The position numbers and the translations under genes were made by a program. The notes under the pieces were generated by a model, which had not been told where the DNA came from, made no database searches, and saw only the letters and a program-made list of their open reading frames with translations. From positions 1-38,507 of IMG/VR virus record IMGVR_UViG_3300010354_000221: a stretch of 38,507 nucleotides of DNA. One strand, given 5' to 3'. Source of the DNA: a virus. Positions 7,169-16,600 of this stretch are shown piece after piece (positions within the stretch are counted from its first letter, which is position 1; every line of letters begins with the position of its first letter).

Positions 7169-8140
7169 TTAATAATTTATCCTTGTTGAAACTGCTTCTG
7201 GCGAAAACCCACCTTCGCTTTTGCTAACAAAAAATCCGCTATGTCTGCAATTTAAAGTTGTTTCATCTGCCATATAAGTACCGCTTGGAAACAAAATAAA
7301 AGAGTATTTTAATGGAGCAGATGAAGTATTATACATCTGAAAGCCGTTTGGACCCTCAGAACTTGAACCAACATTTATGTATAGATTGTAACTTGAAGGA
7401 TTAAAAATAATTAAAGTTGAACGATCATTATCACCATCGGCTATTAAGAATGTTCCACTTGCACTTGATGTGTAATCAATATAATAGTCGCCAGTTGTGT
7501 AAGAATTATGAACAGTTTTTGTTGCAAAAGATGTTGTGGAGCTTTTTTTATAAATTGTTGCAATTGGGCTTGTGTTCGAGGCGGTTATGGTTAAACTGCT
7601 ATTATTAATTGAAGCTGTAACATTTAAAGAAGAATTATTAATAGAAGATGTTACAGAAAGTGAGGTATTATTTATATTAACCGTGCCTGTTATCGTTGGG
7701 GTTCCGCTGATTGAGGCAGTCACTGCATTGCTAGATAAAGTTACTGTCGGAGTTCCGCTGATTGAGGCAGTCACTGCATTGCTAGATAAAGTTACTGTTG
7801 GGGTTCCGCTGATTGAGGCCGTTAAAGAAGAATTATTAAGAAGTAGCACTGAACCAGTTACCAAGACTGGGCTATTTGCTGATGACGAAATAAAAAGAGG
7901 ATTTGCGGCAGACGAAGTAACAGATATATTGTCTGCAACTGTTATATCAACATTGACAGGCTGTAAAATAGCTACTGAACCAGTTACTAAAACTGGACTG
8001 TTTGCCGAAGAAGTCACATTTACGGATCCACTTATAGCATGAACTGGCACTAGACCATAACTTGAACTTTGAGCTGCTAAACTTGAATCTGCGCCTGCGC
8101 CGTCTTTTATTGCTAATGTATTTGTTGCGATGTCTGCCAT
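7169..8140 (-). CDS. Repeat-containing virion adhesin/fibre
   Basis: This is a 323-aa Ser/Thr/Val-rich protein. The N-terminal third has two SSANSPVLVTGSV units. The middle holds a 17-residue tandem repeat (SISGTPTVTLSSNAVTA) followed by shorter INNSSL-type repeats (NNTSLSVTSS, INNSSLNVTAS, INNSSLTITAS). The C-terminal 110 residues form a compact beta-domain (STLIIFNPSSYNLYINVGSS, FPSGTYMADETT, CRHSGFFVS) like those at the end of other phage fibre-like proteins. AGAGAGAA precedes the ATG, and a variant of the intergenic motif sits in the 26-nt gap before it. The shaft length is probably evolutionarily variable because of the DNA-level repeats. Confidence 0.85.
   Translation of the reverse strand: MADIATNTLAIKDGAGADSSLAAQSSSYGLVPVHAISGSVNVTSSANSPVLVTGSVAILQPVNVDITVADNISVTSSAANPLFISSSANSPVLVTGSVLLLNNSSLTASISGTPTVTLSSNAVTASISGTPTVTLSSNAVTASISGTPTITGTVNINNTSLSVTSSINNSSLNVTASINNSSLTITASNTSPIATIYKKSSTTSFATKTVHNSYTTGDYYIDYTSSASGTFLIADGDNDRSTLIIFNPSSYNLYINVGSSSEGPNGFQMYNTSSAPLKYSFILFPSGTYMADETTLNCRHSGFFVSKSEGGFSPEAVSTRINY
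7701..7819 (-). repeat. 51-nt in-frame tandem repeat in the 323-aa fibre gene
   Basis: The string GTTCCGCTGATTGAGGC (plus strand) recurs at 7701, 7752 and 7803, an exact 51-nt period. The first two units are nearly identical at the base level (TGTCGG versus TGTTGG at the end), and the third is partial. The period is 17 codons, so copy-number change keeps the frame. The near-identity suggests recent duplication or gene conversion. Confidence 0.93.
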
Positions 8141-8157
8141 TTTATTTTCTCTCTATC

Positions 8158-8167
8158 GATAATTAGT
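8158..8167 (-). promoter_or_regulatory. ACTAATTATC, variant of the intergenic motif
   Basis: Coding-strand ACTAATTATC in the 26-nt gap upstream of the 323-aa gene, overlapping by one base the stop of the 328-aa gene and about 17 nt before the ATG. It is the most divergent of the six gene-upstream matches. Confidence 0.25.
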
Positions 8168-9153
8168 TATATATCTAATTTAAGTTTAAATGTAAACGCT
8201 CTGTTTTCAGTTTTTTTAACTGGTTTTGCCATTTTAGCTACCGCAATTAAATTTCTTTTTTCGTCGTAAATACCTATTTTTGATATATATGTTTGTTTTT
8301 CCAAAGAACCAGAATAATTTTCATATGGATATTTTACAATATTTTTTATTTCAATTTGTTCATTTTCTAAATATGAATTTGAAGAAGTGATAGGCCCTTT
8401 AGTTTTTAATTCTCCATACTTTATATATGTTAAATTGTTAGAATGGTTCATATCGCCTTTATTTGCATGGGCGAGCATTGTTATAGTTGGTACATAATTT
8501 ATACCTTTAAAATTTAAATCAAAGCTGGAGCCTGTTGTTAAATTATTTGAACCCGTTATACCACAGCCAGCTCCCCAATGTATCCATTTAGGGTTTTCAG
8601 CCGCTTGCACACTTGGAGAATAAACATAAACTTCATCGTGTAACGTAGATAAATTCCAAGTGCCAGTTAATATTATAAATCCTTCGTTATACAGAACAAC
8701 ACCAGCAACTAAATTAACATTAGAGCCAGTTGTTTCTATCATTTCGCCATTTTTTTTTATGTCTTGTAATTTTCCTATTAAAGTACCAGAAACATAAAAA
8801 CTTATTTCTACGGTTCCTTTTTCTATAGAAGAACCATAAAATATAGATGGTATACTAATTAAAGCCAATTTTTGTTTTTCTTTACTACCGTGAGAAGAGC
8901 TATAAGCAAAATGAGGGCTATAAACCGTATTTCTATTTAAAGTATTTTTTAAAGCATAAATTTCTTTTTTTGATGTATCGTACTCGGAGGTTTCATAAAA
9001 ATATTTTACATCTATAGAAGAAGTATTAGGATAAAGAGAATATTCTAAATCACCAGGTAAACTAGAATTAAAGGAAGCAGTACCAGTTGTCTTAAACGAT
9101 TCCTGGCTGCTTCCTTTTGGCACATATGCATAATATTGAGTTGGATTAGCCAT
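8167..9153 (-). CDS. Phage structural protein, paralogue of the 383-aa protein
   Basis: This is a 328-aa protein. Several blocks align by eye with the 383-aa protein two genes upstream: SIEKGTVEISF versus EIKKGSFQLTL, AGVVLYNEGFIILTG versus VGLIYYQAGVVVLST, and the C-terminus KIGIYDEKRNLIAVAKMAKP versus TVGLYSPDNELLAVAKLSEP. The same ending is widespread in structural proteins of T4-like marine phages, which supports a virion role, probably baseplate or tail-fibre attachment. The N-terminus (MANPTQYYAYVPKGS) is not shared. The ATG follows the 77-aa stop by 1 nt and no good Shine-Dalgarno is visible, so translation is probably coupled. No enzymatic motif is seen. Confidence 0.82.
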   Translation of the reverse strand: MANPTQYYAYVPKGSSQESFKTTGTASFNSSLPGDLEYSLYPNTSSIDVKYFYETSEYDTSKKEIYALKNTLNRNTVYSPHFAYSSSHGSKEKQKLALISIPSIFYGSSIEKGTVEISFYVSGTLIGKLQDIKKNGEMIETTGSNVNLVAGVVLYNEGFIILTGTWNLSTLHDEVYVYSPSVQAAENPKWIHWGAGCGITGSNNLTTGSSFDLNFKGINYVPTITMLAHANKGDMNHSNNLTYIKYGELKTKGPITSSNSYLENEQIEIKNIVKYPYENYSGSLEKQTYISKIGIYDEKRNLIAVAKMAKPVKKTENRAFTFKLKLDI

Positions 9154-9154
9154 A

Positions 9155-9388
9155 TTAAATTAATGCTATATTATAAGAATTTTCTTCACATGACAAATCA
9201 AAAGAATTATCGCCACACCCAACTACGGCATCTGGCACCGATTCTACTTTTAAACCGTTTAATCTAGCATATCCATCTAAAGAATTGTTTAAATATCTTT
9301 CACCTACATAAATTTTAAACTTAAACTCAGGTGTAGTTTTTAAAACATTTTTAAATATATCGTTTTTTTCAAATTTTTTTAAAGACAT
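9155..9388 (-). CDS. Small conserved-looking structural protein, function unknown
   Basis: This is a 77-aa protein sandwiched with 1-nt gaps between the paralogous 383- and 328-aa structural genes. It contains PEFKFKIYVGERYLNN and two cysteines in a short C-terminal stretch (VVGCGDNSFDLSCEE). It has no signal peptide or membrane segment, and the family is not recognised. Its tight position implies stoichiometric co-expression with its neighbours. It may be a linker or chaperone for one of them. Only a weak ribosome-binding site is visible, consistent with coupling. Confidence 0.75.
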   Translation of the reverse strand: MSLKKFEKNDIFKNVLKTTPEFKFKIYVGERYLNNSLDGYARLNGLKVESVPDAVVGCGDNSFDLSCEENSYNIALI

Positions 9389-9389
9389 T

Positions 9390-10541
9390 TTAGTAATCCA
9401 ATCTAACTCTCAAAATTATTTCTTGTGTTGGATCTTTTTTAATTGGTTCTGATAATTTAGCAACTGCTAATAATTCATTATCAGGAGAGTACAAGCCAAC
9501 TGTGGTTATATACGAAACTGGGGCATCTGTTGTTTTATTTTTTACAACAATTTGACTTTGTGATAAATAAGTTGGGTTTGAGCTATAATTAAAATCATTA
9601 TGATTTATTCTACAAAAATGGATTGTAGAGTTTAGTTCGGTAGTATTATTAAAAGTTATATTTTTAATTTTTTTCTTAAAGCCTATCACTGCGTCGTCAA
9701 TAGAGCCAGACCTAAATAAATCTTTAAGATTTGTAAAAGTAGTAGTGCCGCTACCAGAAAATGGTACAGCTGTGCTGAGTTGGCCCTGAGAATTAGACTC
9801 TATTGCATCTACTGGGCTTGTACTGGCACTACTAGCGGCAAAAATAGCAGTTGATAACACCACAACACCAGCCTGGTAGTATATCAAGCCAACTTCCTCG
9901 TTTGGATTATTTCCATCATTTCCGCTTATACCACTAATTTTTAAAATTCCAAATTCTCCAATTGGTGAATTTGTTTTATAGTTTGTTGCTGCCTCGGAAT
10001 CAGAAACTAAACAAGTTTGTGCTGTAGGGTCCGTATTGCTTGTTCCTATGCCTAATGTTAGCTGAAAACTTCCTTTTTTAATTTCATCTTTAACTAAAAG
10101 TCTGCTGAAATTTAGAAAAAATGCAGAGGTGTATTTATCGGTAACAATGCCAGAAGCTTGGTCGCCATCTCTATCAAATTTTAAGATAGATCCAGTTGTA
10201 TCGAAGCCAACTAACGTTTGTGCCATCTGGTTGTATATATTTATTTTTTTACTTGCATAGGCATCAATACCGTTGTGGGGTCCGCTACTACCAATTGAGC
10301 CGCTTGATAAACCAATCGTTGCATCAAATAAATGATTTGCCGAAGAGCTTTGATAAGGATAATCATAAAAGCTTGTAAACATACCATGTGAATAAGTTTT
10401 TAGCGCCCGATCACCAGATGAAGCTCCACGATATGATGAGCTAATTCCAACTATCGTTCCTGTGATCGGAATATTTTCATGCAAAAGCGTTTTTGTTGAA
10501 ACAATATCATCATCAAGAAATGTCTTATAAGTAGTAGCCAT
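9390..10541 (-). CDS. Phage structural protein (tail/baseplate), T4-like marine phage type
   Basis: This is a 383-aa protein beginning MATTYKTFLDDDIVSTKTLL and HENIPITGTIV. It contains HFCRINHNDFNYSSNPTYLS followed by SYITTVGLYSPDNELLAVAK and LSEPIKK, a combination typical of tail/baseplate structural proteins in T4-like marine phages. It shares a C-terminal module with the 328-aa protein. The start is supported by AGGGG about 10 nt upstream. It is preceded by a 16-nt gap after the 330-aa gene. Function beyond virion structure is not inferable. Confidence 0.87.
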   Translation of the reverse strand: MATTYKTFLDDDIVSTKTLLHENIPITGTIVGISSSYRGASSGDRALKTYSHGMFTSFYDYPYQSSSANHLFDATIGLSSGSIGSSGPHNGIDAYASKKINIYNQMAQTLVGFDTTGSILKFDRDGDQASGIVTDKYTSAFFLNFSRLLVKDEIKKGSFQLTLGIGTSNTDPTAQTCLVSDSEAATNYKTNSPIGEFGILKISGISGNDGNNPNEEVGLIYYQAGVVVLSTAIFAASSASTSPVDAIESNSQGQLSTAVPFSGSGTTTFTNLKDLFRSGSIDDAVIGFKKKIKNITFNNTTELNSTIHFCRINHNDFNYSSNPTYLSQSQIVVKNKTTDAPVSYITTVGLYSPDNELLAVAKLSEPIKKDPTQEIILRVRLDY

Positions 10542-10557
10542 TTAAATACCCCTAAAA

Positions 10558-11550
10558 TTATGAAATTTTCTTTATTAAAACAACTGGAACGTCGATAGCA
10601 TAACCAGTAGTTAGACCAGTAATTCTTACTGTTGTTACTATACTTCTAACGTTGGTCGCGCTGGATGCGCCGCCATTTACTGTAAATTCGTTAGTAATAT
10701 TTGTACCCACTTGATTAAATAGGTAGTCGCTTGTTGCAACTTCTACGGCGGCTTTTAATTTAAACTTTAATGTTGTGCCTCTAGAACCAGCGATTACTTG
10801 TCCGCTAGTGTTAGATGAACCAGCTAAAATGACAGTTTGGTCTGTGTTTTCGGAAATATATGCTGGGTCTGGCCCTAAAGATAAATAATACGTTGCAATA
10901 TCGTCGTCATCAATAAAAGAAGGAACCGCAGCATTTTGCCCATTTGGATCAACTATTGATGCAAATCTATTGTCAACTTCAATTAAATATTGCGTTTCTT
11001 TCAAGTCTGGGTCTAGTTGAAGTGTTGCTGGAACGCTGGTATTGTCTATGCCTTGGTCAATTCTAACAACTTCTCCACCAGCAGTAGGACTAAACCCTCT
11101 AAGGATACCAGCCTTACTTAAGGCAGTTCCATCATATTCTAAACCATCTTGATATATAAAACCGTCTTCTGTATCTTTATCTACTGCCAAAATGTATCCA
11201 CTTTGGACTATTTTTGAAATAGCAAAATTTGAACCACCTTTTTCAATATTATTGATCTTAAGGACTGGTAAGTATAATAAATTATTTCTAGAGATTGATA
11301 TTAATCTGCTATTTAAGGAAGCAATATTGTTCGTAAAAGCTTCAAAAACTGGAGTTTGCATAATTTTTAGATCATAATAAGCAGATCCGCTCGCATTGGT
11401 TTTATCATATAGGCCATAATTTATTTCATCATCACCAAGAGCAAATTTAGTAATTCGGAAAGAACCATCGCCTTTAGCTAAACGCATTCTGCCAGTATCA
11501 GTAAGAACCGCATCTAAAATTATATCACCGCTATTATCTAAAAACGCCAT
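10558..11550 (-). CDS. Phage structural protein with LTxxGRxxLAxG N-terminal module
   Basis: This is a 330-aa protein beginning MAFLDNSGDIILDAVLTDTG and continuing RMRLAKGDGSFRITKFALGD and DEINYGLYD. This N-terminal module recurs in structural proteins of large myoviruses, and a diverged version starts the 324-aa protein encoded further upstream. The C-terminal half is beta-rich (ATNVRSIVTTVRITGLTTGY, IDVPVVLIKK). TAGGAG lies about 8 nt before the ATG, and the 48-nt gap before the gene has a copy of the recurring motif, so this may begin a separately expressed group with the 383-, 77- and 328-aa genes. It is probably a tail or baseplate component; I see no enzyme motif. Confidence 0.85.
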   Translation of the reverse strand: MAFLDNSGDIILDAVLTDTGRMRLAKGDGSFRITKFALGDDEINYGLYDKTNASGSAYYDLKIMQTPVFEAFTNNIASLNSRLISISRNNLLYLPVLKINNIEKGGSNFAISKIVQSGYILAVDKDTEDGFIYQDGLEYDGTALSKAGILRGFSPTAGGEVVRIDQGIDNTSVPATLQLDPDLKETQYLIEVDNRFASIVDPNGQNAAVPSFIDDDDIATYYLSLGPDPAYISENTDQTVILAGSSNTSGQVIAGSRGTTLKFKLKAAVEVATSDYLFNQVGTNITNEFTVNGGASSATNVRSIVTTVRITGLTTGYAIDVPVVLIKKIS

Positions 11551-11577
11551 TTTATTCTCCTAAAACAAAATTCTTTT

Positions 11578-11587
11578 TATAAGTAGT
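11578..11587 (-). promoter_or_regulatory. ACTACTTATA motif, candidate late promoter or processing signal
   Basis: Coding-strand ACTACTTATA in the 48-nt gap between the 679-aa and 330-aa genes, about 27 nt upstream of the latter's ATG. It differs from ACTATTTATA at one position. It could drive the fibre-attachment block separately from the baseplate genes. Confidence 0.38.
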
Positions 11588-11598
11588 ATTTAAACCAT

Positions 11599-13638
11599 TT
11601 ATTCTTCTATCTTCTTTACATCAAAAGCTATGTTGATATCTATTTTTTTACCAGAAGATATGGAATTTACTCTTATTTTAAACTTCTTGCCCCAAACATC
11701 TTCTTTGTTGACGCCAACTAGCAATTTTTCTAAAATTTCTTTCTTATCTGTTAGCCCTTTAAATTCATTGTTTCTCTCCAAATCGATTAATTTATTACCA
11801 AGAGATGGAGATATTGATAGATATCTTTTCATCTTTTTTGTAGGCTCTTTTAGTGATTCTTTGTTTATTTCAAAAATATTAACAATTGGAAAAATCATCC
11901 CATTATCATTAACTATTTCAACTTCGTATATTGGAGTTGGGTTAGAAAAATTTTTATGGTAGTCAAAACTTCTAAAAATATAATAATATTTTTTATTTGA
12001 AGATACAGAGTCCACAAAAGAACCAGCTGAACTTTCTAAATTATCTATTACAATTTTTTTACCAGATAAAAAATCTTCAACTGATCTTGGGGCAGTTTCT
12101 AATTTATACATTTCAAAATAATCACTAGGTTCTTCTGACTCGTAGATTAATTTACCGTCTATTCTGTCTTGCGATCTTAATAATTTTTTTATTAAACTTT
12201 CCTCTTCAGCGGAAAATGAAACTGGCTTTTCTGTTTTTCTTCCAACTGATGTATTTAAGTTTATTTTAAATTTATTATGAATTCCAATTAGTGGAAGAAT
12301 TTCTACTTCTGGGTCTAGCGGAGGGTTATCATAAAGTATATTTTGATATTCGGCGCTCTCAACTTCATACATTTTAATCGCTGGTTTTATACTATATTCT
12401 ATTACGACAGTATCGGGAGGTCTGTTGCTGCTTGGTATTGATGGAACTGGAATCTTTTTTTGTGAAAATTTTACGCCAGAATCAATAACGGCAACTATCA
12501 AAGAAAGCTTATATCTATAATTTTTTCCATATTTTACTTGAGTGTCAATAAACTCTATTTTATCATTAGACAAAACACCAGGTAAATAAAATTCTTGCAA
12601 TGGTACTGTGCCGTTGATAGTATCGTATTTTGTTATTTTATAACCTATTACTTCTGAGTAGCATGGTTCATTTTTTATGATCTGTCTTAAGTTTAATTTT
12701 TTTAAAGACAGCAGCTCGTTAATCTTTCCAGTAAATTCGTTAGTATCTCCAACAATTTCATTGTTTTGTATAATTGCATTTAAAAAATTAATAGGATCAA
12801 GCCTTTTAATGCTTAAATTTGAAAATACTGGTTGTGGTTGAACCGCGTCAAAGATTTTTTTATTAACTAAAATACTAGAATCTTGTGATTTAAGAGCAAA
12901 TTCATCTAAAGTTTTTTTGTATATTTCAAATTTATCAAAAATATATGTGAAATTTTTTTCCCCAGAGGAGTTTTCTAGAGAATTATTAAAAAATATTTCA
13001 GTATAAAATGGAAACTGTTCTTTAAACGGATTAAAAGTTTTAAAATATGAATAAATATTAGGTGTTTTAAAATTGTCCGCTAGCTCATTTTTTTGTATAG
13101 CTTTTAATAAATCTTGACTTATTTTTGAATCATAAGAAACTTTCTTATATGTCTCTTTTACTGGTAATTGTGGATATTTTGTACTTAAATTTTTTTCAAA
13201 AAAATCAATACTATCAAATCTAGTTTCTGGGCTTTTGATTAATTCTTCTAGGACAGTATCGTAAAAATTTGGAAGATTGACTTCTGGTATTACTTTTGTT
13301 GTACTTGTAACGTAATCTTCAAAAGCCTTTATTAAAAAATTATACTCCAAATTCACTAAAAAACTAAAAATACTACTTGCATTTAAATTTGTTATAGACG
13401 GAGCTTCAACTTTTTCTTCAGTATGCGTAAGAACCTCAAAATTTAAATAAGATAAATTGTAGCTACTATCCGAAAAAATTGGAATTGTATTTAATAAATT
13501 TTTATAAAAAAATCTGCCAGTAACTTCGCCTGGTGTTATTGTTTCTTGTATTTCTAATAATTGCTCTTCTTCTCTCAAAAAAGATAAAATATCATTGTCG
13601 TATGATTCGCGTAAAGTTGTTTTTTTTAAATTAATCAT
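11599..13638 (-). CDS. Large virion/baseplate protein with two FN3-like segments
   Basis: This is a 679-aa protein without a recognised family. Residues about 330-386 (EVIGYKITKYD, EFYLPGVLSNDKIEFIDTQV, KYGKNYRYKLSLIVAV) and about 506-580 (YFEMYKLETAP, SNKKYYYIFRSFDYHKNFS, PIYEVEIVND) each read like a fibronectin type III-type beta-sandwich, with the conserved tyrosine in YRYKL / YYYIF. The N-terminal 300 residues look helical and rich in Phe, Lys and Asn. The gene follows the 1006-aa gene by 8 nt. The Shine-Dalgarno (AGTAGGA) contains the upstream TAG stop, suggesting coupling. Its position after the wedge genes fits a baseplate or tail-tip component. Confidence 0.8.
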   Translation of the reverse strand: MINLKKTTLRESYDNDILSFLREEEQLLEIQETITPGEVTGRFFYKNLLNTIPIFSDSSYNLSYLNFEVLTHTEEKVEAPSITNLNASSIFSFLVNLEYNFLIKAFEDYVTSTTKVIPEVNLPNFYDTVLEELIKSPETRFDSIDFFEKNLSTKYPQLPVKETYKKVSYDSKISQDLLKAIQKNELADNFKTPNIYSYFKTFNPFKEQFPFYTEIFFNNSLENSSGEKNFTYIFDKFEIYKKTLDEFALKSQDSSILVNKKIFDAVQPQPVFSNLSIKRLDPINFLNAIIQNNEIVGDTNEFTGKINELLSLKKLNLRQIIKNEPCYSEVIGYKITKYDTINGTVPLQEFYLPGVLSNDKIEFIDTQVKYGKNYRYKLSLIVAVIDSGVKFSQKKIPVPSIPSSNRPPDTVVIEYSIKPAIKMYEVESAEYQNILYDNPPLDPEVEILPLIGIHNKFKINLNTSVGRKTEKPVSFSAEEESLIKKLLRSQDRIDGKLIYESEEPSDYFEMYKLETAPRSVEDFLSGKKIVIDNLESSAGSFVDSVSSNKKYYYIFRSFDYHKNFSNPTPIYEVEIVNDNGMIFPIVNIFEINKESLKEPTKKMKRYLSISPSLGNKLIDLERNNEFKGLTDKKEILEKLLVGVNKEDVWGKKFKIRVNSISSGKKIDINIAFDVKKIEE

Positions 13639-13646
13639 TTTATTTC

Positions 13647-16600
13647 CTACTTTAAGCTCTTAACTGTTGAAAACATTTTAATAGCTTCTATAGTTAATAT
13701 TTTTTCTTTTTCTTGGGTTGATATAGTTTTTTGTGTATCTACTATTTTGTTTCTTGATTCTATAATTACGTTACTTATTGTATTTTGCTCTTCGATAGAA
13801 ATTTCTTTCGTTAAATTTAATTCATTTAAAGGCTTTTGTATAACTGCGCTTAATTTTGTGATTGGTTTTGTTAAAATTTCTAAATTTGTATTTGTTAAAT
13901 TTACTGGTAAGCTAACATTAAGTCTTGGTTTGTTTTTTTCTAATTTGTTAGTCAAATTTGGAATTTGTGTAATAGGGCGATTTTTTTGAAAAATATTTTT
14001 TTGTACATCAATAATTTTAAAGGTTTTTTCTATTTTGTTAAATTTAATTTTTGATCTTAAACTTAATAAGTAAAACAAATTTGTGTTCTTTAATTTTTTT
14101 AAAGATAGCTCAACATTTTCTGCGGATACGTTTTTTTCTAAAATAAAATGTTTATCAAAAATTGGCAACGATACCTCTTCAAAAAAATTTAAATCAAACG
14201 AAGAGTCTGAAAATAGCTTCAGTCTACAAAGAAATTTTTTGTTTTGCGGCAAAGAGGTATATAATGATTTTGTAAGAATTTGCCAATTAGAATCTTTAAT
14301 ATTTTTAGATTCTAATTTTATTTCAATTGAATGCACAGTGTTATATAACAATAAAAATTTAGAATTATTTTCTAAATTGGTAAGATACTTTATATTTGCG
14401 TCAGAAAATATTGAATCGTTTTTTTGTATTAAAGAATATATCTGAAATGGTATGAACATTTCTTTTTCAATTATTTTTTCACTAAAAATACCTAATTTAT
14501 TATTTTTTAGTATTCTTGGAGCCTTATTAAAAAATGGTTTTGGTTTCGTATTTTTTAACATTCCCAGAAAAAGAATTTCTGGATTTACAGTATTATCCTG
14601 AAAATCTCCTATCTCCGCAGCATTTATTTTTATTTTTTCATTGTCTTCTAGTGGTAAAAATAAATTTTTAGTTATAAATGAATAACTATTAATCAATTTT
14701 TCTGTTTTTAATATTAATTTTTGCTTTTCTGGTGATTTTGAATTTATAAAATTTTCTATAGATGCTTCTTTTTCTTCATTTCCTAATGAGTTATATCTTT
14801 TAATATCAAGTTCTAAATCTACAAAATCATCATTATTAATTGTTCTGATGTTTTTTATAGCTATTTTTTTATTTTTTGAATTTATAAATTCTGGTCCAAC
14901 GCTAGAAAATCTATAAGATTCCACGGCTTCTGAAATTGAATTATTTTTTGTATATTCAAAGATATCTTTTGCAATTTTTTCCTCAAATACTTGGTTTGAA
15001 ACCCTAGTTAATTCATTTTTTTTATTTGGAATATTAAAAAAACCATAGCCTATTGAAGAACCTTCCGAAGAATTTATTATTTGCTTTTCAAACCAATGTT
15101 CGATTGTAAAGAAAGTATTTGTATTATCTTTTAAAATTCTTTCTATTTGCAAACATACTTTTTCATATAATTTTATAAAATAATTTATTGTTGTTGTATT
15201 CGCGCTAGCTGGGCTTAGAAGCCCGAGCATGTTTGCAACTAGGTCATTGTCGTCGTCTAGTAAAAGACCAAATAATTTTATGGTTCGAACAAAATTAGTT
15301 ACAGCATCGGTTAGCTTAGACTCATAAGAAGCTGGGAAGACATTTTCTGCAAAATTTCTAGTGAATGAATTAGTGATCGGATCGTAAAATCCTTGTATTG
15401 GAGATATGTTTTTGGAATTATTTCTATATTTTACTAGGTTATTTGTTTCATTTAGGTAAGATTTAAAAACTGCTATATTTTCTAAAAATAATTTTTTTAT
15501 CTCGTTTAAATAATTTACGTATCCATCATTAACGGTTATCTCTACTCCATATTGATAAAAAGAGTTTTTATTTTTATAAAGAGTTTTATCAACAACTTCA
15601 ATTGTCCTAAAATTATCAAATAAATCGATTTCTCTTATTAAACTATTATTATCCTCTTTTTCAAATAAAAACAAACTAAAATCTTTTTTTTGAGATGTCG
15701 AAGCAACTAATTCAACTGGTAGTTTTTTTAAATAATATTTTTTATTATCTTTAGTATATTGTAGATGCCTTCTTACTACTTTTATTGAAGAAATCTTGCA
15801 CTTCTCTTGAAGATCAGAAGAAAAAATAGAATTATTTAATAATTTTGAAAAATTAGAATTTTTTTGAATTAATTTTTTATAGTCAATTGAAAAAAGAATA
15901 TTTGAATTACCCAAAGTATCCCTTGAGTGATGTAAATCCGAGAAAAAAACGTCGGTTGGCTCTTTTTTTATTTGCTGAGAAGCTATTTTTGTAAATTTAT
16001 AATCAAAATTTATTTTTTCATTTATTTTTTCTAAAATTTCGGATGTTTTAAAAATTTTATTTATACTTCTAATATCCTGTACAATGTCTGGGTTAACATT
16101 TTTTCCGCTTTCATCAAATATATCTATAATTTTTAAATTACTCGAAAGAGCTTCGATGGTTATATACTCTTTCATAAGACCAGTTCTAGTCATAAAATCT
16201 TGTAAACTATAATAAAAAATCATGCCATAGGATAAAAATCCTAAATTTTTTTCTCTAAAAATAAACTTTTTTTGATATAAAAGCGTGACATTATCATCTT
16301 CTAGATAATGTTGATTTATATCTTTTTTATCACCAATAAATTCTATTGAGGGAAATATTTCTAGGCTTTCAGTGCCATATTTGTTTATTATATTGTTTAT
16401 TTGTTCTATATTTGTTGCCGAAAGTAACTCATTTTTCATAGAATCAGACGAAATTTGAAATATTTTAAGTTTTAAATTTTCTTTTTTATCTTGTTTTTTT
16501 AAAATTTTTGGATTCGTTATATTTTCAACAATATTGATGTCTAGATCACATAGCGTATCAGTGCCAGAACTTCTGAAAACAGCGCTTTTAATAGAAAAAG

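Noticed and set aside
7701-7819. CRISPR-like array
   Set aside because: Units are directly adjacent with no unique spacers, lie in frame in a coding gene, and no cas gene is present.
7572-8042. Plus-strand 156-codon open frame over the repeat region
   Set aside because: It is the mirror of the repeat-bearing 323-aa fibre gene, whose biased codons leave the opposite strand open; it has no ribosome-binding site or family resemblance.
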